Origin: CAVPHV01 sp963704825
Lineage (GTDB): Bacteria; Actinomycetota; Acidimicrobiia; Spongiisociales; UBA5794
Length of the DNA: 64,000 bases
Direction of reading: 5' to 3'
NCBI GenBank assembly: GCA_963704825.1
Contig: CAVPHV010000012.1
Coordinates: 62,001-126,000, forward strand
How positions within the stretch are numbered: position 1 is the first letter of the stretch; each line of letters begins with the position of its first letter. A program made the position numbers and the translations under genes. Below the pieces are notes generated by a model. It saw only the letters and a program-made list of their open reading frames with translations. It made no database searches and was not told the DNA's origin. Below are positions 9,156-17,945 of the stretch, piece by piece.

Positions 9156-10174
9156 TCTGGCTTGGGGGGCTCGACGAAGACGCGGAAGGTCGGCTCGGTC
9201 GTCACCAGGGTGAGGGCGTCGGCCGCAGTCTCGAAGCTGTACTTGGCGGTGACGAGGGCATCGAGATCCTCGGCGATAACGCCCGACCGGATGATGGTCG
9301 CCCCGCGTTTCCAGTCGTCGGCAACCTGCTGGAAAGCACCCACAATCGCCACTTCCTCACGGTGCGACTTGTCGGCACCCACCGTGGCGGGTAGCTCTTT
9401 GTCGAACGCGCTGTAGAGCACGACGGTGGCCCCGAGGTCGGCCATTTCAACGGCGAGATCGACCCCGGCCATCGCCGTAACGAACACCACGTCCTGTTTC
9501 CCGCCAACTTCGAGAGCGTCTTCCGGGGCCGCCGTCCACGTGGCTCCGGCCGCCTTGGCCAACTGTCGCCGCTCCTCGGAGATGTCGATGACGCCGATGC
9601 TCGATGCTCCGCCGACGCGGGTCAGGGCCATGTGGAGGCGTCCCATGAAGCCGCCCCCAATGATGGCGACCCGGTCGCCGGCTCGAAATCCGCCCTGTCG
9701 CAGCGAGTGGACGGTGCACGCCAGGGGTTCGCCCATCGCGGCATGCTCGATCGGGGCATCGCCCACGGCGTATACCGACTTGGCGTCGATGGCGATGCGG
9801 TCGGAGAAGCCACCGAACGACACGGTGCCGTCGGAGAGAACCCGGCCCTGGCGGGCACGGCACAGATTGGTCTTCCCCCGGCGACAGGGGCCGCACGTAC
9901 CGCAGCGGGTGAGGAGATCGAAGGTCACCCGATCGCCCACCTGGGGCGACCCGGGCCGCCCGTCGACCGCGGAGCCGACGGCGCTGACCACCCCGCCGGC
10001 TTCGTGCCCGGGAGCCACCGGGTACCACTGCTTGTCACCGGCAAAGAGCCGGCGCTCGAAGGTGCAGATCCCGCACATCCCGACGTCGACCAGCACTTGC
10101 TCGGGGCCCGGCTCCGGCGACGGCTCACTGCGAACCTCAACCTCGCCAACTCCGGTGAAAACGACAACCTTCAC
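9152..10174 (-). CDS. Zinc-dependent alcohol dehydrogenase (MDR superfamily)
   Basis: A 340-residue medium-chain dehydrogenase. Catalytic-zinc ligands are Cys34, His57 and Glu58 (GHEAGG), and the structural-zinc lobe has Cys91, 94, 97 and 105. The Rossmann motif is VAIIGGGFMGRLH. It resembles sorbitol/threonine dehydrogenase relatives that oxidise a secondary alcohol with NAD(P). GTG start with GGGAGG just upstream. It is the first gene of the dehydrogenase-kinase-aldolase unit; a GntR operator lies 25 bases before the start codon, ideally placed for repression. Confidence 0.92.
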   Translation of the reverse strand: MKVVVFTGVGEVEVRSEPSPEPGPEQVLVDVGMCGICTFERRLFAGDKQWYPVAPGHEAGGVVSAVGSAVDGRPGSPQVGDRVTFDLLTRCGTCGPCRRGKTNLCRARQGRVLSDGTVSFGGFSDRIAIDAKSVYAVGDAPIEHAAMGEPLACTVHSLRQGGFRAGDRVAIIGGGFMGRLHMALTRVGGASSIGVIDISEERRQLAKAAGATWTAAPEDALEVGGKQDVVFVTAMAGVDLAVEMADLGATVVLYSAFDKELPATVGADKSHREEVAIVGAFQQVADDWKRGATIIRSGVIAEDLDALVTAKYSFETAADALTLVTTEPTFRVFVEPPKPE

Positions 10175-10198
10175 GATGCCTCCCAGGGCTCATGGTCT

Positions 10199-10213
10199 TA
10201 TGGTCAGACCATA
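10199..10213. promoter_or_regulatory. Predicted GntR operator 2 (TATGGTCAGACCATA)
   Basis: A perfect 15-base palindrome between the aldehyde dehydrogenase stop and the alcohol dehydrogenase start. It shares a 19-base identical block, including the trailing GCAG, with the site upstream of grdE. It lies 25-39 bases before the alcohol dehydrogenase start codon. Confidence 0.8.
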
Positions 10214-10252
10214 GCAGCTCAGTCGCGCGGCCTCGGTGCCGAACCGCCTCGG

Positions 10253-11716
10253 CTACCACTCTCCGCTCTCTCCAATCTTGATGCTGACACTCTTCTGATT
10301 GAGGAATTCGTAGATGGCATCGGGACCCTCGCTGACACCATGACCGCTGGCCTTGTACGGCGAGCGGCTGACCTCGAACGCGGCGGTGTAGTAGTGGTTG
10401 ATGAACACCTGAGCCGCCTCGATGGCGCCGGCCATCTGATGGGCCCGCTCGACGTTCTGGGTCCAGACCGCGGACGCCAAGCCGTACTCGGTGTCGTTGG
10501 CGAGAGCGATGGCTTCGTCCTGGTCGGCAAAAGACGTCACCGAGAGCACCGGGCCGAAGATCTCCTCACGGGCAATCGCCGCACGGTTGGGGACCCGGTC
10601 GAAGATGGTCGGCTCAACGAAGAATCCGGCCTGGAGCTCTGGGGCGGAAGGAGTCCCTCCTCCGGCCACCAAATCGGCCTCTTGCTTGCCTTGCTCGATG
10701 TAGCCAAGGACTCGTTCCTTCTGTTTGGCCGTGATCACCGGACCCATCAGCGCGTCGGCCTCAGGTCCTCCGATGGTGATCTCGCCGGCCTTCTCTACGA
10801 GCCGAGACATGAACTCATCGTGAATCGACTCCTCAACGAGCAGTCGGGAGCCGGCGACACAGATCTGACCCGAGTTGGCGAAGATCGCAAAGATGGCGCC
10901 GTCGAGCGCCGCCTCCATGTCGGCATCGGCGAACACGATGTTGGGCGACTTGCCACCTAGCTCCATGACCGTACGGACGTTGGTGCCTGCCGCGTTGGCC
11001 ATGATCTGGCGTCCGGTGACCGTGGATCCGGTGAAGTAGATGCCGTCGAAGCCGGGATGCGCCGTGAACAAGTCGCCGATCCCACTGCCCCGTCCGGTGA
11101 CCACGTTGAAGACGCCGGGCGGCAGCCCGCACTCGACCGCCAGTTCGGCGAACTTGAGCATGGTGAGCGGCGCTTCACTCGACGGCTTGACCACCACCGA
11201 GTTCCCCGCCGCCAGCGCCGGAGCGATAGTGCGGCTGCCGATCCACAGCGGACCATTCCACGGCACGATGTGGCCGGTGACACCTACGGGCTCGCGCAGC
11301 GTGTAGCTGATGAATTGGCCCGGGGTGACGAAGCTGTCGCCGCGGATCTTGTCCGCCATTCCGGCGTAGTACTCGAATCGCCTGCCGGCCACGTCGTACA
11401 TGGTCCACAATCCGGTGCCGACCGATCCGCCGGAGTTGAGGCTGTACAGCTCGGCGAACTCCTGGGCGCGCTCTTGGAGCGTCGCCGCGATCTTGTAGAG
11501 GACCTGAGCCCGCACCCGCGGATGTGTCTCCCGCCACAGCGCGAGACCCTCGGTAGCCGACTCGACCGCGGCATCGAGGTCTGCCTGACCGCCGTCCGGT
11601 ACCGTTGCCAGCAGCGTTCCCTTGGCCGGGTTGACCACCTCGACCTCTTCGCCGGTTGACCCGGCCCGCCACTCTCCATGGACGTACATGTCCAAATGCA
11701 TGGTGTCCGACGGCAC
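10253..11716 (-). CDS. NAD(P)-dependent aldehyde dehydrogenase
   Basis: A 487-residue aldehyde dehydrogenase oxidising an aldehyde to the carboxylic acid. Family landmarks are VPWNGPLWIGSRTIAPALAAG, the general base in MELGGKS and the catalytic Cys in SGQICVAGSR, followed by EEIFGPVLSV. GTG start with AGGAGGG eight bases upstream. It follows grdA by 50 bases on the same strand and is probably cotranscribed with the grd genes, so it may make the carboxylate used by, or remove the aldehyde arising from, the selenoprotein reductase pathway. Confidence 0.93.
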   Translation of the reverse strand: MPSDTMHLDMYVHGEWRAGSTGEEVEVVNPAKGTLLATVPDGGQADLDAAVESATEGLALWRETHPRVRAQVLYKIAATLQERAQEFAELYSLNSGGSVGTGLWTMYDVAGRRFEYYAGMADKIRGDSFVTPGQFISYTLREPVGVTGHIVPWNGPLWIGSRTIAPALAAGNSVVVKPSSEAPLTMLKFAELAVECGLPPGVFNVVTGRGSGIGDLFTAHPGFDGIYFTGSTVTGRQIMANAAGTNVRTVMELGGKSPNIVFADADMEAALDGAIFAIFANSGQICVAGSRLLVEESIHDEFMSRLVEKAGEITIGGPEADALMGPVITAKQKERVLGYIEQGKQEADLVAGGGTPSAPELQAGFFVEPTIFDRVPNRAAIAREEIFGPVLSVTSFADQDEAIALANDTEYGLASAVWTQNVERAHQMAGAIEAAQVFINHYYTAAFEVSRSPYKASGHGVSEGPDAIYEFLNQKSVSIKIGESGEW

Positions 11717-11766
11717 GATCGTTTCCCTCCTCTTGGGACCTCTGGTCGTCTCCTAGCTACACGGGG

Positions 11767-12231
11767 CTACTTGCCTCCGCCTTCTCGGTAGAACTTGACC
11801 CACTTGATGATCTCGTCGACATCAGCCGACAACTCCATCAAGCCAACATGCTCCATGTAGAGATCGGGGTCCATCTGTTCCTTGATCTCGGGCTCGAGCA
11901 CGTGATATACGGGGAGCCCCAACGGGACTCCGGCCAATGGACCCGCCCAGGTTGGATCGCCGCTCGTGACGGTCTCTGCGAAGAGTCCGGCACTGTTGGG
12001 ATCGGGCTGACCGAGGATGACGACCATCTCGTCTTTCCCGGTTTCGCCCGCCAACCTCTGCACGTTCCCCTGGTCGTCCAGGTCCATGGCTCCACCAGCT
12101 GTTCAGACGAAGCACTGCGTGACGCTGAAGACCACCTTGGCGTTGGCCGACTCGGCCAGCAACCGCAGACTGGGCCCGTTGACGCCTTCGCGTTCACCGA
12201 TGGCGACAACTTGTTTGCCTTCAAGGTTCAT
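11767..12231 (-). CDS. grdA: Grd complex selenoprotein A, UGA-encoded selenocysteine at codon 43
   Basis: A 154-residue GrdA, the small selenoprotein that carries the carboxymethyl group on selenium in glycine/sarcosine/betaine reductases. The frame starts MNLEGKQVVAIGEREGVNGP and runs to TQCFV, then an in-frame UGA (bases 12103-12105) and TAGGAMDLDD, reproducing the family CxxU motif (Cys40, Sec43). The usual landmark ETVTSGDPTWAGPLAGV follows. Conventional calling would give only the 106 residues after an internal ATG at 12087. A short hairpin (CCTGG/CCAGG, 12069-12082) begins 20 bases after the UGA; whether it is the SECIS is unclear. Selenocysteine genes (selA/B/C/D) are not in this window. 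Confidence 0.95.
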
Positions 12232-12264
12232 GAGTGCACCTCCTTTCTCGATCTGAACTGATAC

Positions 12265-13708
12265 TCAAACTTCGTGAGCCTCCTGCATGCCTTCTGAGGG
12301 CTCGATGATGAACGAGACGCCGTCGACCAGCTGCGTCATCCGCCCCAGGAAGAGGCTTCCTTTCGCGACGATCATCGCACGAGACAGTTCGCCGCGGCGC
12401 ATTGCGGCGTGGGCGTGGCCGAGGTAGGGCACCCCGGCCGGGATGTGGCCCTGGGTTTGCGAGAAGCCGGGCATGCCGCGGGTGGCAACAAACTCATCCA
12501 TCTGCTCTCGCTCGATCTCGCCCCGGATCACTGCCATCGCCGCCAAGGTTCGGTAGTTGGTCCTGGGCACGTCGCCGCTGTCGCCCGGTTCGGTGATCTC
12601 CGGGTTGTGCATCTCGACGGCGTAACGGTCGACGTCGAGCATGGTGAGGCCGGCACGCTCGAGCGGTGCGACCACCAGGGACTGGTACACGGCCTGTGAC
12701 GACGAGCCTGCCCCAATCGGATGCTTCCCCGTGAGGTCGAGCCGGATCTTCATCCCGTCCCCGTTGTCGGGACCGACGATGAAGGCCATCGCCGCCAGGG
12801 TGTCCTCCATGATGGGGACCCCGTTGCGAAGGTGGGCACGAAACTTCATGCCGATCTTGGCCTGCGAGGCGCCGCCGAGCACCACCACGTACTTGTAGAG
12901 GCCGGAAGCGACCATGGCGCCGGCCATGATCAGGGCGTGCACCGGAGCAGCGCAGAATGCCTTGATGTCCGAGCCGGTGGCGTTGAGGCAGCCGACCACC
13001 TCGCCGACGGCCTTGGACAGACTGCCGCCGCCGCGCTGGTACCGGTCGCCGACGGCCTCTTCTCCGGTGTTGAGCAGGTAGTCGACATCCTCCGGATCGA
13101 TCGGGCCATGGTCGAACGCCTCAGCGACCGCCAGCACCGCGGTCGCCTTGGTGATGAGATTCTCCAACAGCACGTGCGCATCGAGGGACGGATCGAGGGC
13201 GTGGGCGGTACGAATGAATCCGGCCACCGCACCCGTCGTAGTAGAGAGCCAGACCGTCGTTGGCTTCGATGACCTCCGCCAGCTTCTCAGGGGTGACCCC
13301 GGTGATGCGATCCATCCTGATGTCGAAGTCGCCCAGGGCTTCGGTTGCCACTGTGGCCAGGTCCGTGGTGATGGTGAGCAGCTCGAAGTCGTCGGAGAGC
13401 TTCATCAGGCCGTAGAGCGCAGCCTCGGGGATGATGCGGCCGAAGGGACCCTCGGTCGACGCCTCGGGGACCAGATGCTCGAACCAGGGCCGCGGGATGC
13501 CTGCAAGGTCGTCGGGGGTCAGGTTGCCGATGAACACCTGGTGCGGTGGGTAGGCGATCACTTCATCCCACGAACGCAACGCCGCATCGATCTGCCCGAG
13601 CAGACTGGGATCGGATTCCAGCTCCCGAGTCGGCTTCGACCCATACCGAACAAAGTCGGGGGCATGGGCGAGCACATACGAAGTGTGGAGAATCGCCGGT
13701 TCAATCAT
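12265..13708 (-). CDS. grdC: Grd complex component C beta subunit, one-base frameshift
   Basis: A thiolase/FabH-like subunit that takes the acetyl group from GrdA in known systems. The N-terminal part runs from ATG 13708 to the segment LALYYDG; the rest continues one frame over from AVAGFIRTAHALD. One extra G in a GGG run near 13231-13235 explains the break, and removing it gives a continuous 480-residue protein close to the usual 510. The active-site segment NATGSDIKAFCAAPVHAL has its Cys at about residue 252. The partner subunit GrdD, which forms acetyl phosphate, is not found nearby. The break is either an assembly error or a recent mutation. Confidence 0.9.
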
Positions 13709-13714
13709 GCCGCC

Positions 13715-15058
13715 TCACCTCTTCTCGCTCGTACTGACTGCACCGATGGCTACCACTCGGGGAAGATCTGCGCTTCGTCGATTGGGGTAGCCGCGGCGCT
13801 GAGCGCCTTGCTGCACCCGGCCCTTGCGCCAGGCGAACTCCTCTTCAGGAGAGCGGGTCGGGTCACCCACTGGATGCGGGATCAACCCGGACGCCACGAT
13901 CCGGTTGGCGCCGGCGATCTTGGCCATCGACGTCATCGCCGTCAGCAACACCGCCGGGAGCCCGTTCTTCTCGATCATCTTTGAGAGCGTTGCCCCGCAA
14001 CGCGTTCCTGTTCCTCAAGTGCTGGTGAGGATGACGGCTTGCACCCCATCCGCGATCAGTGCTTTGGCGATCTCATCGCCCATCCGCTCGGCGTGGGTGA
14101 CGGTGGTGCCCGTCCCCGTGGTCGCATAGAAGTACTCGTCGATCGACCCGATCACTCCCTCGGCTTCGAGGGCCTTGAGGGCGTCGAGCGGGACCATGCG
14201 GTTTGGATCGGCGTCGACCCACTGCGAGTCGTAGCCGGCATGGATCGATTTGAACACGGGATCGGCGTTCGCCTCCAATTGCGCCACCGGGTAGCGGGCC
14301 CACTTGGTTGCGCTCGACGATTCGATTCGATCAGGGTTGTCAACCGGCACCAGCCCGCCCTCGGTGACCAGGGCCACCTTGACCTGCGACAGGTCGGCGA
14401 CGGCAGCCGCCGGCGGAACGGCCTCGGCCGGTTCCGGAAGCGACACCTCGCTCACGAACGGCTCCCCGGCGAGCTTGGCCAGCAGCATTTCAGCGGCCCG
14501 GGTCGCCGCCGGGACGTCGGTCGGCCAGTTGGCCCGATAGCCCATCGGGATCCTGCCGTCCTCATCCGCCGGGAGCAGACCTTCCCCGGCGGCAAGACGG
14601 GTCCCCACCAGGGCAATATCGGCGAGGGCGTCCTTCATCCCGGCCGCCGAGTCACCGGTAGGCACCATGACGGTGCGGGCGCGGTAGACGTCAACGGCAG
14701 GCGCTTCTGGGTACAGACCCGTGATGGCCGGAATCCCGAGTTGCTCGGTCACGGCAGCACACACCGCCCCACAGGCCAGGCCGTAGCGGCCGGCGTTGAA
14801 GGCGGGGCCGGCAACGACGAGGTCGGGTTGCGCCGCGGCGACCGCAGCGACGATGGCCGCAAGGTTGGCGTCGGGATCGGCGTGGAAGCTGTTGTCGCCA
14901 CACACGAGGGTGGCAACGATCTCGTCGCCATCGCCGAGGACCATCTCGAGAGCTCGGCCGGGACCAACGGCGCCTTCCCGCATCTCGAACGGGGCATCGG
15001 CCTTGTCCTCGCCCCCGATGCCGGCGAAGAACTGATTGAGGTAGTGGACGATTCGCAT
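13715..15058 (-). CDS. grdB: Grd complex component B selenoprotein subunit, UGA selenocysteine at codon 348
   Basis: A 447-residue substrate-specific selenoprotein subunit (GrdB/F/H family). The frame from ATG 15058 runs to AVILTST, an in-frame UGA (14015-14017), then GTGTRCGATLSKMIEKNG to the stop at 13715. Position 348 matches the family Sec near residue 350. As I recall, related proteins read Sec-G-T-C-T-R-C here; this one has Gly at the third position, so only the distal Cys is kept. A 7-bp hairpin starts 11 bases after the UGA. The start overlaps the grdE stop by one base. Whether the substrate is glycine, a methylated glycine or something else cannot be decided from sequence. Confidence 0.95.
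13987..14003 (-). promoter_or_regulatory. Candidate SECIS hairpin of grdB
   Basis: On the minus strand, GCGTTGC-GGG-GCAACGC is a perfect 7-bp stem with a three-base loop beginning 11 bases after the selenocysteine UGA. Bacterial SECIS elements sit within the coding sequence just after the UGA, so placement fits; the loop is smaller than usual and its SelB binding is untested. Confidence 0.5.
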
Positions 15059-16342
15059 CAGAACTCCCTCCCCTGCAGCACGTTGGCCCCGAGCTGATTG
15101 GTTCCGCAGTAGTGGAAATACATCTTGAGATCGAAGGGACCCCGAGCCGGGGTTTCGTTGTCGAGCAGCAGCTCGTCGCCGATCACCCGCTCGACCTCGG
15201 GCATCGCAACCACTTCGTCTTCTGACCCGACACTCACGATGGCGTCTGCCTCGGGCACTGTATAGAACAGTGGGAAGTCGTACCCATCGGCTCCGGCGGC
15301 TTCGGACGATACAACGGTCGTCTTGATCCCTGCGTGCTCCATGTACTGGCACGCCAGCATCATGTCGATGGCCGAGTTGCCGCCGCCTTCGGCGGTCAGG
15401 ATCGCGGCGTCGGCGTCGATGAACGCGGCCAACTTCGCCGCCCAGCGCGAGGAGCGCTCCTTGTCGTCCTGGGTGTAGTTGTGACCGCGGTTGACGATGA
15501 CTCCGGCGAAATTCAGGTCCTTGCCGTGACGCGCTTGCAGCTCCCAGATGATCGGGTTGTTCTGGTGCAGGTACGTCGGGTTCTTGTAGCAGGCATAGAC
15601 AAAGACGCCACTGACAACGGCGCCGTCCATCACCTCGTTGGGGCTCATCAGGGTCGGCACCAGGTTGTGGATGTCACGTCCGTAGAGGTACGTGTCGGCC
15701 ATCGAGCCCTGGCCCTGCAACTGGTAGAAGTACACAACGTCGGGCAGGTCGGGATTCCGCTGCGAGAAGTCGAAGTCGGCAACCGAGTCGACCACGGCAC
15801 CCTTCGCCTTGCCGGCAAGGTGCTCGGCGACCCGAAGCCCGGCGCGACGCACCGCGTCGTCGTAATCCTCGTTCTCGATGGACGGGTTTGGGGTCAGGAC
15901 CATCACGAGGTTGATCACCCGCGAGAACGGGCTGTAGTTCGCGCGTCGGACCGGACATATCGACTACGGCCTCGCGGGCTTGGAGCAACCCTGTGAACGG
16001 CTGGGGGTATCGACTCGACGCCAACACGCTGACGCCCCCCAGCCGGAGGGTGTTGCCGGTGCCGACGGTGTCCATCCCTCCGAGGAACCCGGGAAAGACC
16101 ACGGCGTCGTCGTCGAGTTTGGTGCGCGGCTCCACCGCGTCCAGGCAATGCACGATCCTGGCGTCATCTCCCGGTTTGGCGACTTCGAGGTGCACCGTGG
16201 CGATGCGGGAATCCTCCAGAATGACGGCTTCCACCTCGGCCCGGTCGATAGAGAGGGTGTGATCGTCAACCCTGGTTGCATCGGCAAATCGGACGTCGTC
16301 AACCTCGATCGTGTGGATCTCGAGAGCAAAAGGCTGTTTCAT
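15058..16342 (-). CDS. grdE: Grd complex component B alpha subunit (GrdE/G/I type), one-base frameshift
   Basis: The alpha partner of GrdB, 427 residues once one extra C in a CCC run near 15930 is removed; the frames join as MSGPTRELQP-FSRVINLVMVLTP. The corrected length is nearly the family's 428. In glycine-specific GrdE, as I recall it, an Asn-Cys pair near residue 242 is cleaved to a pyruvoyl group; here the aligned segment is SGVFVYACYKNPTY, with Val-Phe in place of Asn-Cys and only the later Cys251 kept. That resembles a non-processed subunit such as the betaine-type one and argues against a Schiff-base mechanism with a primary amine. It is the first gene of the grd unit, with an operator 29 bases upstream. 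Confidence 0.9.
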
Positions 16343-16370
16343 CAGAATCCTGCCGTCTCCACTTTGGTCA

Positions 16371-16385
16371 TATGGTCAGACCATA
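16371..16385. promoter_or_regulatory. Predicted GntR operator 3 (TATGGTCAGACCATA)
   Basis: A perfect palindrome in the 72-base gap between the divergent grdE and EamA genes. It is identical to operator 2 over TATGGTCAGACCATAGCAG and is preceded by a further TGGTCA half-site at 16365. It could control both divergent promoters. Confidence 0.8.
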
Positions 16386-16414
16386 GCAGTCCCACTAGGG
16401 GGTATGGTGGCCCG

Positions 16415-17311
16415 ATGCAGTGGAGAATCTGGGCCGCCATCATCGTCGCCAGTCTTGGCTGGGGGACCACCGGGGTGGCCACCCGCGCCGCCCTGATCGA
16501 TGGTGTGCCCCCGATCGCCATGGCCGCGATCCGGGCTCTGCTCGCCGCTGCGGTCCTCTTTGGCGTTCTCCTGATCCGCCGCCACCACTTCGTTCGAGAT
16601 CCCCGGCGGATGGTGACCGGCCTGGTCGCCGGGGTCCTCCAACTGTCCATACCGTTCATCTTCTTCACCCTCGCCTACCAATACGCCTCAGCAGGTTTCG
16701 TCGGCCTGCTGACGGCCCTCATCCCGCTCGGCACCGCCATCGTGGCCAACTTCCTGCTACCCGACGAACCTATGCACGTCGCCAAAGCCATCGGCCTCAG
16801 CGTGGCCTTCTCGGGCGTTGCGCTGCTATTGATCAGCGGCGACAGCGGGCTGAGCGAGGGCGGACAACCCCTCCTCGCCGGACTCCTCACCCTGGTGGCC
16901 GTCACCTCGGTCTCGTTTGCGACTGTCATTGTTCGGGGCCGGCCGGGAACCTATGAGCCGATCGAGCTCACCTTCATGCAGTTCTTTGTCGGCATCTTCG
17001 TGGTCGGCGGCGCCATGCTCCTGTTCGAAGGCCTGCCGAGTGGCATCACTGCCTGGGGGTGGGTGCTGGTTCTGTACTTGACGGCGTTCGGCAGCCTGCT
17101 GCCCACCTTGCTCTTCTACTGGGTACTGCAGCAGTCGAGCAGTACCAAGGCATCGCTGGTCGGCTACGTCGTGCCGTTCATCGCGATCGTTGCCGGGATG
17201 GTGTTGCTGGACGAGAGACTGCAGTTCGGCATCGCGGTCGGCGGCATCCTGATCCTGATCGGCATCGTGCTCACCGATCGAGCCGACACTCAGCGGTCCC
17301 TTACCGGATAG
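16415..17311 (+). CDS. EamA/DMT-family transporter
   Basis: A 298-residue membrane protein with ten predicted helices arranged as two EamA repeats (the first around WGTTGVATRAALI, the second around GSLLPTLLFYWVLQQ). Members export or import amino acids, nucleotides or small metabolites. It is divergent from grdE, and the shared intergenic region holds the third GntR operator, so it likely belongs to the same regulon and may export a pathway product or take up a substrate. A much longer upstream in-frame extension overlaps grdE antisense and is not used. Confidence 0.9.
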   Translation: MQWRIWAAIIVASLGWGTTGVATRAALIDGVPPIAMAAIRALLAAAVLFGVLLIRRHHFVRDPRRMVTGLVAGVLQLSIPFIFFTLAYQYASAGFVGLLTALIPLGTAIVANFLLPDEPMHVAKAIGLSVAFSGVALLLISGDSGLSEGGQPLLAGLLTLVAVTSVSFATVIVRGRPGTYEPIELTFMQFFVGIFVVGGAMLLFEGLPSGITAWGWVLVLYLTAFGSLLPTLLFYWVLQQSSSTKASLVGYVVPFIAIVAGMVLLDERLQFGIAVGGILILIGIVLTDRADTQRSLTG

Positions 17312-17333
17312 ATTGATGACAGGCGCCAGGGCT

Positions 17334-17442
17334 GCGCCTCCCTGAACTTCGCCACAAGGAGTCTCAATGGGGAATAGTCCCGGGGGGTGACGTGCCGTCT
17401 CCAGGGCGCCTCCCTGAACCTCGCCACAAGGAGTCTCAATGG
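17334..17442 (+). repeat. Duplicated leader segment before the DUF6325 gene
   Basis: A 37-base unit containing CTCCCTGAAC, the ribosome-binding site AAGGAG and ATGG occurs at 17334-17370 and again at 17406-17442 with a single mismatch. The second copy supplies the real start of the downstream gene; the first drives only a seven-codon reading frame (MGNSPGG, stop TGA). It looks like a local tandem duplication of the translation start region. Confidence 0.85.
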
Positions 17443-17945
17443 AGATCGGTCCACTGCAACTCTTCGCAATCGGGTTCACCGACCCACAACTCGACGGAAG
17501 CATCCTTGATGCTCTCGCCGATGCCCGCGATGCCGGCCACATCAGGATCGTCGACATGCTCGCCGTCTACAAGGATGAGGACGGTGACATCACGGTCGCC
17601 GAGTCCACCGACCTTACCGAGGACGAGGCGATGACCTACGGAGCGTGGGTCGGAGCCCTCATCGGCCTCGGCGCCGGCGGTTCCGAAGGAGCCGAGATGG
17701 GAGCTCTCGTCGGCGCTATGAGCGCCGCCGACGAGTACGAGTACGGCCTCGACGCCGAAGCTCTAGCGAGCATCGCCGACGACATCCCGCCCGGCGGCGC
17801 CGCCATAATGCTCGTCATCGACCACGCCTGGGCCGTCCCGTTGCGAGACGCCATCCGCGCCTCCGGCGGTATCGTCATCGCTCAGGACTTCCTCAATCCC
17901 GAGGCGCTCATCACGATGGGCGCCGAAGTCGAACTCGAGGACTAG
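17439..17945 (+). CDS. DUF6325/DUF1269-like membrane-associated protein
   Basis: A 168-residue acidic protein beginning MEIGPLQLFAIGF, with a small Gly/Ala-rich hydrophobic centre (WVGALIGLGAGGSEGAEMGA) of the glycine-zipper sort and a second half containing IPPGGAAIMLVIDHAW. The overall pattern fits the DUF6325 family of actinobacteria, of unknown function. The start is set by AAGGAG seven bases upstream. Followed after about 225 bases by the AI-2E family gene on the same strand. Confidence 0.8.
   Translation: MEIGPLQLFAIGFTDPQLDGSILDALADARDAGHIRIVDMLAVYKDEDGDITVAESTDLTEDEAMTYGAWVGALIGLGAGGSEGAEMGALVGAMSAADEYEYGLDAEALASIADDIPPGGAAIMLVIDHAWAVPLRDAIRASGGIVIAQDFLNPEALITMGAEVELED

Noticed and set aside
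11767..14017. grdA and grdB as broken genes with premature stops
   Set aside because: Both UGA codons fall exactly at the known selenocysteine positions and the frames continue with full family similarity on both sides.
13225..15935. Programmed frameshifting in grdC and grdE
   Set aside because: The sites are ordinary short G/C runs without a slippery heptamer or a downstream structure I could see, and the same kind of extra base occurs in xylA. Sequence error is simpler.
15980..16414. N-terminal extension of the EamA gene on the plus strand
   Set aside because: It is antisense to grdE, lacks similarity and has no ribosome-binding site; the membrane protein begins at 16415.
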